Shown piece after piece: positions 1 to 5,552 of a DNA stretch of 13,519 nt. Every line of letters starts with the position of its first letter. The first letter of the stretch is position 1. The translations under genes were made by a program, and so were the position numbers. The notes beneath the pieces were generated by a model. It saw only the letters and a program-made list of their open reading frames with translations, was not told the origin of the DNA and did not search any database. Source of the stretch: JACOWB01 sp964373665 (GTDB taxonomy: Archaea > Aenigmatarchaeota > Aenigmatarchaeia > CG10238-14 > SCSR01); the NCBI GenBank assembly GCA_964373665.1, contig CAYJVM010000022.1:1-13519 (forward strand). Reading direction: 5' to 3'.

Positions 1-60
1 AGGTCAAGCTATTCAATAGAAGATTTAGAAAGAGAAATGAAAATACTAGAAAAACACTAG
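1..60 (+). CDS. 3' end of an unidentified gene (truncated by window edge)
   Basis: Reading from base 1 the frame is open for 19 codons and closes with TAG at 58-60. The visible peptide ends in SIEDLEREMKILEKH, a charged and probably helical tail. The upstream part lies outside the window, so the family cannot be named. It stops only four bases before a surface-protein tail fragment (65-151). The TA cassettes of this window show the same arrangement, so a toxin or antitoxin gene is the likeliest guess, from context alone. It could equally be the end of any small cytosolic protein. Confidence 0.5.
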   Translation, partial: RSSYSIEDLEREMKILEKH

Positions 61-64
61 CGCA

Positions 65-151
65 GGCAGCGTCGGCATCTGGACTTCAACAATAGCATCC
101 GGCACTGTATTGAACGTCACAGGCGGCAACGTCATGATTCAGTTGGGGTGA
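65..151 (+). pseudogene. 3' tail fragment of a secreted-protein gene (VGIGT-type module)
   Basis: From 65 the frame reads a short module with VGI, then SGTVLNVTGGNVMIQLG, and stops at TGA 149-151. It has the pattern of the module near the N-terminus of the intact proteins here (VSIGT...LHVRGDVLI). No start codon or signal peptide precedes it, so it is the end of a gene whose front is missing. A copy with about 75 of 81 bases identical lies at 11539-11619. The expected glycine after VGI is tryptophan here but glycine in the other copy, which suggests decay. The TGA overlaps the GTG of the next leader ORF. Confidence 0.6.
71..151 (+). repeat. 81-bp direct repeat, copy 1 (partner at 11539-11619)
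   Basis: Bases 71-151 and 11539-11619 align without gaps and differ at about six positions by eye. Both copies end in a stop codon and are followed within five bases by a start codon opening a signal-peptide-like ORF. They lie in the same orientation and bracket about 11.4 kb that holds all three intact surface genes and most of the TA-like cassettes. Confidence 0.8.
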
Positions 152-273
152 TTGGTGATTGCATTAAAAAACATGATGTAGCGATTGCATCCTTACTGGC
201 GGTATTGTTAAACGTAAATTTCGCCTACGCCAGGGACTTTGCGGTCGTCAACCATTTCAAGTGGGTTAGATGA
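148..273 (+). CDS. Orphan secretion leader 1 (truncated surface protein, 41 aa)
   Basis: GTG at 148 overlaps the preceding TGA (GTGA) and opens 41 codons ending at TGA 271-273. The peptide has a basic front (CIKKHD), a hydrophobic core (IASLLAVLLNV) and the cleavage-like end FAYA, followed by RDFAVVN. These are the same first mature residues as in the intact proteins at 3099, 5470 and 8651. After RDFAVVN it departs to HFKWVR and stops, so the rest of the surface protein is gone. If translated, it would release only a short peptide outside the cell. The break marks the upstream edge of the MntA/HepT cassette. The start choice rests on the overlap and on giving a normal signal-peptide length; an ATT or ATG-independent start is possible. 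Confidence 0.55.
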   Translation: MIGDCIKKHDVAIASLLAVLLNVNFAYARDFAVVNHFKWVR

Positions 274-407
274 ATGTAACAGACAAAACATTTACAGTTG
301 CTATCGGGACACTTCTTTGTGATTATACGATTAATCGGAATGCATTGCGAAAAATCGAAACCTTTTATGCTGGAAATTTCTTTTCCCAAGTATTAATTAC
401 GAAAAAT

Positions 408-421
408 CGAACATATGTTCG
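408..421. promoter_or_regulatory. Perfect 14-bp palindrome, possible operator
   Basis: CGAACATATGTTCG is its own reverse complement. It abuts the second copy of a 12-bp repeat (400-411) and lies about 110 bases before the nucleotidyltransferase start. A dimeric DNA-binding protein could use such a site, but no regulator is identified here and operator function is only an inference. Confidence 0.35.
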
Positions 422-488
422 GAAACTCGGAACCCTTCAAAAGTTGCATACTTTCCCTCTCAGCATTGCTTAAAGACAAAAGTTTGGA

Positions 489-505
489 AAATATTAATTT
501 TTATT
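489..505 (+). promoter_or_regulatory. Candidate TATA region for mntA/hepT
   Basis: The A/T-only run AATATTAATTTTTATT ends about 25 bases before the ATG at 530. This is the spacing expected for an archaeal TATA box driving a transcript with little or no leader. Confidence 0.4.
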
Positions 506-529
506 GGTGTGATCACAAACAATTGATAG

Positions 530-841
530 ATGAGTTACATGAAAACCGAGAAACGCCTAGGAAAATTGGAAAGAAAGATCATACCTGTACTTAAGCTCAA
601 CAATGTTTTAAGGGCGGGCATTTTCGGGTCTTTTGCAAGAGGAGATGCAAAAGGGGGTAGCGATATAGACTTGCTTGTAGAAATGCCTAAGAATAAAAGC
701 TTGCTTGATTTGATTGGCTTAAAATTAGAGCTGGAGAAGAGCCTGAAAAAAAAGGTCGATGTGATGACTTACAAGTCTCTGCATCCGCTTCTGAAGGACA
801 AGATCTTGAAAGAGGAGGTAAAATTTTATGAAAGACGATAA
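530..841 (+). CDS. mntA: MntA-like minimal nucleotidyltransferase (antitoxin)
   Basis: A 103-residue protein of the minimal nucleotidyltransferase family. The signature GSFARGD at residues 33-39 is followed by SDIDLLVE with aspartates 45 and 47, and a third likely acidic residue in KKKVDVMT (Asp77). In MntA/HepT systems this protein is the antitoxin: it adds AMP to a tyrosine of the HEPN toxin and silences it, in the cytoplasm. Length and motif order are normal for the family, so the enzyme looks intact. A second ATG at 539 is a possible start. The gene overlaps the following hepT frame by 14 bases, so the two would be co-translated. What is odd is that its partner has lost the active-site region, leaving this antitoxin apparently without a working toxin next to it. 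Confidence 0.85.
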   Translation: MSYMKTEKRLGKLERKIIPVLKLNNVLRAGIFGSFARGDAKGGSDIDLLVEMPKNKSLLDLIGLKLELEKSLKKKVDVMTYKSLHPLLKDKILKEEVKFYERR

Positions 842-1090
842 GAAAGATGTTAAAGTATTTCTTAAGCATATTTTGGAATCGATAGAAAAGATTGATAAGT
901 ATACCAAAAACGTTTCTAAAGATGGCTTTGTCAAGTCAGATCAACTCCAGGATTCTGTTATAAGACGGTTGGAGATAGTAGAAGAAGCCGCCAAACACAT
1001 GCCCACCAGCCTAAAAAGGAAATATCCCGATGTTGCGTGGAAAAGAGAAAGAAGATTAAGGGAATTCTTGAAGAGGTGGAAAATGAATAG
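828..1090 (+). pseudogene. hepT: HepT-like (DUF86) HEPN toxin gene with internal deletion
   Basis: The first 73 codons read as a normal DUF86/HepT protein: helix KVFLKHILESIEKIDKYT, then LQDSVIRRLEIVEEAAKHMP and KRKYPDVAWK. In this family a segment with the RNase motif R-X4-H-X-Y (typically MRDxLxHxYFG) comes next, and it is absent. After AWKR the original frame continues into foreign residues, while a shifted frame gives the expected C-terminus KIKGILEEVENE and stops at TAG 1088-1090. The simplest reading is a deletion of roughly 90 bases that removed the catalytic loop and changed frame. In the unshifted frame the ORF runs on to 1226 and fuses with the secretion leader at 1083. The toxin should be inactive as an RNase. 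Confidence 0.75.
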
Positions 1091-1226
1091 CTTTCGCTCG
1101 AATAGATTCAGGTTCGAAATCCTATTATACTCGATAATAATGTTGTCCTTGTTTATCATAACTCCAGCCTACGCCAGGGACTTTGTAGCCATCAACCTGA
1201 CTAGAAACAGTGGGGTATCTCAATGA
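1083..1226 (+). CDS. Orphan secretion leader 2 (truncated surface protein, 47 aa)
   Basis: ATG 1083 lies inside the last codons of the decayed hepT. The ORF encodes a basic front (SFRSNRFRF), a hydrophobic stretch (LLYSIIMLSLFIIT) and the cleavage-like PAYA, then RDFVAINLT. That corresponds to the start of the mature surface proteins (RDFAVVNLT). It then diverges to RNSGVSQ and stops at TGA 1224-1226. The same frame is continuous with the upstream hepT reading frame, so a HEPN-fragment/leader fusion could also be made, though that is probably accidental. The break point marks the edge of the DUF433/DUF5615 cassette that follows on the other strand. Surface-gene remnant, probably not functional as an adhesin. 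Confidence 0.55.
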   Translation: MNSFRSNRFRFEILLYSIIMLSLFIITPAYARDFVAINLTRNSGVSQ

Positions 1227-1278
1227 TGACTGTGATAGATTCATGTGCAATGCCAACATTTGGAACAAGATTCAATGA

Positions 1279-1662
1279 TCATTCGGTTATTTCAAATCCA
1301 TCTTCCCACACTTCAAACGTCTTGCCTTCAAACTCTTCACTCTCAGCCAAAAGCATGTACAATGCTTTAACAAGCTTATCTGCTGTCGGTGGATGGATGA
1401 GAAAACCTAGGATGCCGGAAAAAACCTTAGGTGGAAACATATCGGAGTTGAGAAAATCCCGATCGCGCGTTAGGAGAGTTAATCTTCTCTCCTTTGCTAA
1501 TGACGCTAACTTGCTGTTCTTTATACCTTTGGATGCGTACTCGGCTGAGTATCTTTTTGCTTCGAGGAACTGTTTGACCTCTACTCTTATGTTTTCGTCA
1601 AGCAGGAACCTTGGAGAATTTGACGTAACGTTCCCCTCTGATAACTTTGGCCGCATATACAA
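1279..1662 (-). CDS. DUF5615 PIN-like protein (probable toxin)
   Basis: A 127-residue protein with the DUF5615 hallmarks: RFLLDENI (residues 18-25, acidic LDEN), then KGIKNSKLASLAKERRLTLL and TRDRDF at 65-70 with two aspartates. DUF5615 is a PIN-like fold related to VapC toxins, which are Mg-dependent ribonucleases. Activity of this protein is not shown by sequence. The ATG at 1662, or the one two codons later, overlaps the upstream DUF433 gene by about 60 bases; no later ATG precedes the LDEN motif. The DUF433-then-DUF5615 order is a common prokaryotic TA arrangement. The pair runs opposite to the surface-gene fragments on both sides. A decayed relative of this gene lies at 5059-5412. Confidence 0.8.
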   Translation of the reverse strand: MYMRPKLSEGNVTSNSPRFLLDENIRVEVKQFLEAKRYSAEYASKGIKNSKLASLAKERRLTLLTRDRDFLNSDMFPPKVFSGILGFLIHPPTADKLVKALYMLLAESEEFEGKTFEVWEDGFEITE

Positions 1663-1843
1663 GAGATTCCCTTATCATTTCCTTGTTCAAGCTGGGATAG
1701 CTTTTCACTATCTTTTCAATAGGTTCGCCTGCGGCAACAAGGTCAATCACATCGCTAACCAAGACCCTTGTTCCTTTGAAAGTGGGCTTGCCGTGACAGA
1801 TCTCACTGTCTGCTACTATATGCTTGGTAATTTCGACTCTCAT
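1598..1843 (-). CDS. DUF433 antitoxin
   Basis: An 81-residue DUF433 protein. The family pattern is plain: HIVADSEICHGKPTFKGTRV at residues 8-27, then VSDVIDLVAAGEPIEKIVKSYP and the C-terminal helix ESLVYAAKVI. DUF433 proteins are small winged-helix-like factors usually paired with a DUF5615 PIN-like toxin, which they are taken to neutralise and autoregulate. The length is typical and no residue is missing. It is the first gene of a two-gene minus-strand operon with the toxin at 1279-1662. A TATA-like box about 25 bases upstream (1866-1873) supports the ATG at 1841-1843 on a nearly leaderless transcript. Confidence 0.85.
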   Translation of the reverse strand: MRVEITKHIVADSEICHGKPTFKGTRVLVSDVIDLVAAGEPIEKIVKSYPSLNKEMIRESLVYAAKVIRGERYVKFSKVPA

Positions 1844-1865
1844 AATATTATTACAAGCAAGGAAA

Positions 1866-1873
1866 TATTTAAA
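1866..1873 (-). promoter_or_regulatory. TATA box of the DUF433/DUF5615 operon
   Basis: TTTAAATA on the minus strand lies 23-30 bases upstream of the DUF433 ATG. This is the usual archaeal TATA distance for a leaderless mRNA. The same element lies 42-49 bases before the + strand leader ATG at 1915 and could serve both directions. Confidence 0.5.
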
Positions 1874-1914
1874 GATTCAACTGTGAAGAAGGACATTGAT
1901 TCCAAGTGTTGATT

Positions 1915-2106
1915 ATGAAAGCAATTAGTTATTTTGGTGCGGGGTCAATTGTACTCTTACTTTTCATTGTCCCAGCATACGCCAAAGACTTTGCCGTGGT
2001 CAACCTGACGACTGTGCTGATTAATGCGAGCGGTGGCGCAGACCAACGGGAAAATGGCATTCTTATGCCAGTCAGTAGTAATTTTAGTATAGGTGTCATT
2101 AAATGA
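1915..2106 (+). CDS. Orphan secretion leader 3 (truncated surface protein, 63 aa)
   Basis: From ATG 1915 the peptide has a signal sequence (MKAISYFGAGSIVLLLFIVP, then AYA) followed by KDFAVVNLTTVLINASGGA. This matches the intact paralogues residue for residue up to GGA. It then loses the match (DQRENG...) and stops at TGA 2104-2106. The intact genes continue here with NTVAIATG and the VSIGT module. The stop overlaps the ATG of the following nucleotidyltransferase gene (ATGA), so ribosomes finishing the leader could re-initiate on the TA operon. An upstream in-frame ATG at 1906 is possible, but 1915 gives the more typical signal peptide. This is the longest of the leader remnants; whether the short peptide has any role is unknown. 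Confidence 0.6.
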   Translation: MKAISYFGAGSIVLLLFIVPAYAKDFAVVNLTTVLINASGGADQRENGILMPVSSNFSIGVIK

Positions 2107-2684
2107 GAGGGAAAAGTCTGTTAAGAAAACGTAGCGGACGCTACGAAAACGTAGCAGATATTACTATATTCTTCGGTTCGAATTTAGAGCGGGTCCTAGC
2201 AGTATTTTTAAGGAATCCTACAACAGATTTCCAGTTGAGGGAACTCAAAAAGATGACAATGCTCGGAGAGCCGACGATTAAAAGGGCGTTAGATATTCTT
2301 AATAAAAGGGGCATTATCAAAAGGAGGGAGGGAAAAATATACCCGTACTACGAAGCAGATAGAGATAGTGATGTTTTTAAAACAATAAAGCTTGCTCGCA
2401 CTTTGTTTGTCCTCAATGCTGTTGTTAAAGAAGTGTCGGAAAAAACAAGGCCGAACTGCATGGTTTTGTTTGGTTCGGCCGCCAAAGGCGAGGATACAGA
2501 AAAAAGCGATATAGATATTTTCGTTCAGGCAAGAAGATACGAGTTTAACTTCAGCTCTGCAGAAAAAAGACTTGACAGGAAAATAAACCTTGTCTTTGAG
2601 AGTGATACGAAGAAATTAAGCAGTGAACTTTTGAACAACCTTGCCAACGGCATAACTCTTTACGGTTTTTTGGAGGTGCGTTGA
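2103..2684 (+). CDS. Winged-helix nucleotidyltransferase (antitoxin-like)
   Basis: A 193-residue, two-domain protein. Residues about 28-85 form a winged helix: VLAVFLRNPTTDFQLRELKK, the recognition-type helix EPTIKRALDILNKRGII and the wing KRREGKIYPYYEAD. Residues about 115-190 are a nucleotidyltransferase domain with VLFGSAAKGED (Gly124-Ser125) and SDIDIFV (Asp136, Asp138). Known relatives pair with HEPN proteins as MNT/HEPN toxin-antitoxin systems, and the winged helix suggests this one also binds its own promoter. The HEPN partner follows at 2719. The ATG overlaps the stop of leader 3 (ATGA). A later start is possible because the first 15 residues, which contain a short R/S/K-rich repeat, look added. 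Family confidence is high; the antitoxin role is by analogy. Confidence 0.8.
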   Translation: MRGKSLLRKRSGRYENVADITIFFGSNLERVLAVFLRNPTTDFQLRELKKMTMLGEPTIKRALDILNKRGIIKRREGKIYPYYEADRDSDVFKTIKLARTLFVLNAVVKEVSEKTRPNCMVLFGSAAKGEDTEKSDIDIFVQARRYEFNFSSAEKRLDRKINLVFESDTKKLSSELLNNLANGITLYGFLEVR

Positions 2685-2718
2685 AACGAAGTTCGACGAA
2701 TGCATTAAGGAAAGGCTT

Positions 2719-3102
2719 GTGATAAGGAAGAGTAGGGATGCCAAAATGGGGATGGCGTTGAAGAAACTAGCTGGAATAAGGTTGGAAAACGTTGAAAATC
2801 TAAATAATGCGACTTTGAAGGCGGAATCTTATTATGAAATCGTTAAAGAGCTGATAACTGCTGTGCTTGCCATTAAAGGATATAAATCGTATTCACATGA
2901 GCGTTTGATAGCATTTGTGGAAGAATACTATTCGACTAATTTTACTAAAGCCGAAATTCAGGTAATTGACCAGTTGAGGATAATAAGGAATGACATTGTT
3001 TATAGGGGGGCTTTTGTTGAGGAGGATTATCCAGAAAGGAATGGAAAAAGAATACTTGGAATAATCCACAAGCTGAGAGCTTTGGTTGGTGAAGAAACAT
3101 GA
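2719..3102 (+). CDS. HEPN-domain protein (toxin partner of the nucleotidyltransferase)
   Basis: A mostly helical, 127-residue HEPN protein. Visible elements are ESYYEIVKELITAVLAIKGY at residues 36-55, SYSHERLIAFVEEYY, and the late motif QLRIIRNDIVYRG at 85-97, an RN...Y variant of the HEPN active-site region. HEPN toxins are RNases that usually carry R-X4-6-H; the histidine position is tyrosine here, so catalysis is uncertain. The start is also uncertain. GTG 2719 is the first standard start in frame, but the frame stays open upstream and reads ETKFDECIKERLV just before it, which looks like real protein. A non-standard start nearer 2680, coupled to the nucleotidyltransferase stop (2682-2684), is therefore possible. 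The gene ends in an ATGA overlap with propeller protein 1. Confidence 0.75.
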   Translation: MIRKSRDAKMGMALKKLAGIRLENVENLNNATLKAESYYEIVKELITAVLAIKGYKSYSHERLIAFVEEYYSTNFTKAEIQVIDQLRIIRNDIVYRGAFVEEDYPERNGKRILGIIHKLRALVGEET

Positions 3103-5024
3103 GGACAAATGTATTTACAGTAGTATTCATGTTCGTTCTATTGTCATTAATGGTGTCGATTGTCTACGCAAGGGACTTTGCCGTGGTCAACCTGACGACT
3201 GTGCTGATAAATGCGAGCGGAGGGGCGAACACAGTCGCCATTGCCACCGGCGCGTTCACCAACGTGAGCATAGGCACTGACGCGCCTGCTGCCAAGCTGC
3301 ATGTAAGGGGGGATGTGCTGATTGACAACAAGAGTAAGGTGGAGAGCACCACGTGGGATGATGTAGTGGGGAGTCCTGCGACTATGGGTACTGTTTTTTC
3401 ATTAGTTGTCTACAATGGAACTATATTTGCGGGTTCGGGTGATGGTACAAATAATGGTGATGTCTGGCGGTATGACGGCGGGACGAGCTGGACGAATATC
3501 AGCGGATCAACTCCATTTAACGGAATAGTTCGGGTTTTGGTGGTTTATAACGGTCAGTTGTATGCAGCTGGTGACGATGACAATGTCTTCCGCTACGACG
3601 GAGGGACGAGCTGGACTGATGTCACTGGAACGCCAGCGACTATTTTGGATATTTTGTCTGCTGTGGTTTATAACGGTCAGTTGTATATTGGGAGTGTGGA
3701 TGGCAATGTCTGGCGGTATAATGGAACTGGGACTACCGCTTGGTTTGATGCAGTAACAAGTCCATCTACTTTAGGTGACAATGTCAATACGTTGGTGGTT
3801 TATAACGGTCAGTTGTATGCAGCTGGTGGCGATGACAATGTCTGGCGGTATGACGGCGGGACGAGCTGGACTGATGTCACTGGAACGCCAGCGACTATAA
3901 GTCCAGCCGCTGGTGCGATAGAAAATTCTGCCGTCTACAACGGGCAGTTATACGTTAGCTATTTAGATGGTATAATAAATGGTGGTGTCTTCCGCTACGA
4001 CGGCGGGACGAGCTGGACGAATGTGACTGGTACTGTCGTAGGCCTGTTAAGATTCTTAACTGTTTATAATGGACAACTTTTTATTCTAGAAGTGAATGGT
4101 AATGGTGTCTTCCGCTACGACGGCGGGACGAGCTGGACTGACGTGACAACAACGAGTATTGGTGATGGGAATTCTATGGTTGTTTATAACGGATCATTAT
4201 ATGCTGGTAGTTTTAATGGCAACGTCTACCGCTACACAGCCAACCCCGTCCAGTCGTATGCGTTAAAATTCAAATCAGGCGAAGGCAATGAAATAGCTTC
4301 ATTGTGGTTCCAGGGGAACATGTCCTCAGGCCAGAGCATCGAAGGCCAGCAGCAGCACGGCCAGTTCATCTTCAGCCATGGCATACAGACGCAGACAGGA
4401 GCTTATGATATTGCAGAGGAGTTTCCTACATGGGATTACAGCATTGAAGCTGGGGATATTGTCGTCGCTTCCTATTCTGGAAATGAATTGATAGAGAAAT
4501 CCAATTCTCCGTACCAGAAGAACTTGATCGGAGTTGTCAGCACAAAGCCTGCCGTAGTATTAAGATCAGACCAGACAGGAGAGATGGAACTGGTCTCGCT
4601 TGCAGGAAGAGTGCCTATAAAAGTTTCAACTGAAAATGGAGCTATAGCTGTAGGAGATTTCATAACATCCTCATCAATCGCTGGAGTGGGGATGAAGGCC
4701 ACACAGCCTGGAAGAGTGATAGGAAAGGCGCTTGAAAACTTTGACCCAGAAAACGGAATAGGTGACATAATCGCATGCCCACAGCAAACAGAATCAAGCT
4801 GCGGCAGGGTGAAGGTCCTTGTCCGCACAACATGGTATTATCCAGACACATACTCAGTACAAAGCTTGGACTCGGATTCAACGGTAATAGACTTGGGCAA
4901 GGAGGGAAGGACCGTTGTATTGGATGAAGATGAAAGCATCAACCTAGGAGATGAATCTCTTATAGAAAAACTGCTCAGGGTACTGTCTTCTGTGTTTGCA
5001 TGGCTGAAGGGAGGTAAGGTGTGA
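3099..5024 (+). CDS. Secreted seven-bladed propeller surface protein 1 (641 aa)
   Basis: Residues 1-24 are a signal peptide ending IVYA. Residues 25-75 hold RDFAVVNLTTVLINASGG and a VSIGT...LHVRGDVLI module. Residues about 82-380 form seven repeats of about 40 residues built on VYNGQLYAG, then V(F/W)RYDGG, then TSWTDV; the TTWDDV just before blade 1 probably completes blade 7, which ends without its own WTDV. After NPVQSY at 382, a conserved C-terminal region runs to about 547 (AYDIAEEFPTWDYSIEAGD, VSLAGRVPIKVSTENGAI, SSSIAGVGMKA). It resembles the tail domain of many secreted adhesin or fibre-like proteins and loosely the Peptidase_G2 type. The protein ends in SSVFAWLKGGKV. No clear membrane anchor is seen. 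A cell-surface binding role is inferred. The ATG overlaps the HEPN stop, so it may be co-transcribed with that TA pair. Confidence 0.85.
   Translation: MRTNVFTVVFMFVLLSLMVSIVYARDFAVVNLTTVLINASGGANTVAIATGAFTNVSIGTDAPAAKLHVRGDVLIDNKSKVESTTWDDVVGSPATMGTVFSLVVYNGTIFAGSGDGTNNGDVWRYDGGTSWTNISGSTPFNGIVRVLVVYNGQLYAAGDDDNVFRYDGGTSWTDVTGTPATILDILSAVVYNGQLYIGSVDGNVWRYNGTGTTAWFDAVTSPSTLGDNVNTLVVYNGQLYAAGGDDNVWRYDGGTSWTDVTGTPATISPAAGAIENSAVYNGQLYVSYLDGIINGGVFRYDGGTSWTNVTGTVVGLLRFLTVYNGQLFILEVNGNGVFRYDGGTSWTDVTTTSIGDGNSMVVYNGSLYAGSFNGNVYRYTANPVQSYALKFKSGEGNEIASLWFQGNMSSGQSIEGQQQHGQFIFSHGIQTQTGAYDIAEEFPTWDYSIEAGDIVVASYSGNELIEKSNSPYQKNLIGVVSTKPAVVLRSDQTGEMELVSLAGRVPIKVSTENGAIAVGDFITSSSIAGVGMKATQPGRVIGKALENFDPENGIGDIIACPQQTESSCGRVKVLVRTTWYYPDTYSVQSLDSDSTVIDLGKEGRTVVLDEDESINLGDESLIEKLLRVLSSVFAWLKGGKV
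3536..3645 (+). repeat. Blade-2 repeat unit, nearly identical to blade 4 (3792-3897)
   Basis: The segment from GTGGTTTATAACGGTCAG through TGTCACTGGAACGCCAGCG recurs with only a few changes at 3792-3897. Blades 2 and 4 of protein 1 are thus almost the same at DNA level over about 105 bases, although the other blades differ. This points to recent copying within the gene. Confidence 0.75.
4234..4460 (+). repeat. 227-bp C-terminal block shared with 6674-6900 and 9741-9967
   Basis: The block aligns without gaps in all three genes. By eye, protein 1 and protein 3 copies differ at about 4 of 227 bases, while the protein 1 and 2 copies differ at about 14. Just downstream the relation reverses: 4461-4517 matches 6901-6957 with about 2 differences, and protein 3 is unrelated in detail there. 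The genes are therefore mosaics. Confidence 0.8.
4983..5014 (+). repeat. 32-bp 3'-end repeat, copy 1 (others at 7432-7463 and 8166-8197)
   Basis: CTGTCTTCTGTGTTTGCATG followed by GCTGAAGGGAGG is present three times with one base changed in the second copy. It encodes LSSVFAWLKGG just before the stop codon. In proteins 1 and 2 it closes an intact gene; at 8166 it stands alone next to a TA-like cassette. It is a coding remnant that could also serve as a homologous exchange point. Confidence 0.8.
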
Positions 5025-5058
5025 TAATGGAAACTATTAAAAATTTTACAGTGTATAC

Positions 5059-5412
5059 TCATTCAAATCCAGTCCAGCTAGCTAACGGAAATATTTCTGA
5101 CTTCTCCTTTGTTAATACAATCAAATATCCCTCAAACTCCTCTCTCTCATCTAAAAGTCTAGAGAACGCTTTCAACAATGCTTCAGGTTCATCTTGCGGA
5201 ACTTTCAACAAAATAAGTGAAAATACCTTCTCTTTAGGAGACAGCTCAGAATCAACAAAATCATCGTCATTGGTAGCCAAAACTCTTTTCTCTGATTTAG
5301 AAAGCTCTGCCAACTTTCCATTTGAAAGTCCTTTAGGTGATATTACATTAAATCCTTTTGAACTTAGGAATCACTCTAATCTTTTATTAACATTTTCATC
5401 TGAATCAGGTCT
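5059..5412 (-). pseudogene. Decayed DUF5615 PIN-like toxin gene
   Basis: From 5370 down, the minus strand reads FLSSKGFNVISPKGLSNGKL, AELSKSEKRVLATNDDDF and a tail ending SEIFPLASWTGFE. This is the DUF5615 pattern, with a C-terminus similar in layout to the intact gene at 1279 (ILxxL..., REEFEGYLIVL against SEEFEGKTFEV). Directly upstream and in the same frame lies DSDENVNKRLE, the degraded LDEN motif, but a TGA at 5371-5373 separates them where the family would have a charged residue. The frame is closed again by TAA at 5413-5415 with no start codon. A TTG at 5313 could start a 84-residue fragment lacking the first acidic motif. A dead toxin is the best reading. Confidence 0.75.
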
Positions 5413-5552
5413 TTATGATAAGGTAGTTACCTATGTAGAGTTCAGGAAAATGGTGGAGGGTGTCATTTAATGCGTTTTGCCATCTTTTCAAAGAATTTTC
5501 TGTTCTCGCGGAAGAACTTTTCTAATTTTTCCTTTCTTGTTTCTTCTTTCAT
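5405..5552 (-). pseudogene. Small basic ORF upstream of the dead toxin (antitoxin remnant)
   Basis: ATG at 5550-5552 opens a 29-residue, highly charged helix (MKEETRKEKLEKFFRENRKF, ending MAKRIK) that stops at TGA 5463-5465. A neighbouring frame continues at once with NDTLHHFPELYIGNYLIIKT and stops at 5405-5407, next to the toxin remnant. The two pieces together would make a protein of about 48 residues broken by one frameshift. A TATA-like box lies 23-35 bases upstream. By position it is the antitoxin of the DUF5615 remnant, although it is not a DUF433 protein; I do not recognise the family. Its beginning overlaps, antisense, the first codons assigned to propeller protein 2. Confidence 0.5.

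Larger units (their letters stand above)
274..529. other. Gene-poor stretch before the MntA/HepT cassette
   Basis: No convincing gene. A 67-codon + strand frame (270-473) opens at an ATGA overlap with leader 1, but it matches no family I know and has unremarkable composition. The stretch holds a 12-bp direct repeat CGAAAAATCGAA at 348-359 and 400-411, a perfect 14-bp palindrome at 408-421, and an A/T-rich promoter-like segment near 489-505. It is best read as a regulatory region plus remnants. Confidence 0.45.

Noticed and set aside
270..473. 67-codon + strand ORF opening at an ATGA overlap with leader 1
   Set aside because: No recognisable family or motif and it crosses the repeat/palindrome region. 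I treat it as chance until a homologue is shown.
1223..1912. Long + strand ORF of 229 codons
   Set aside because: It is antisense to the well-supported DUF433/DUF5615 pair and rich in Ser/Phe/Leu, typical of a shadow frame.
3370..4230. Tandem repeats resembling a CRISPR array
   Set aside because: The periodic units are coding blades in frame with variable loops. Unit length about 120 bases, no short palindromic repeats and no cas genes in view.
5021..5470. + strand ORF of 149 codons between proteins 1 and 2
   Set aside because: Antisense to the DUF5615 remnant, whose family motifs are clear on the minus strand.
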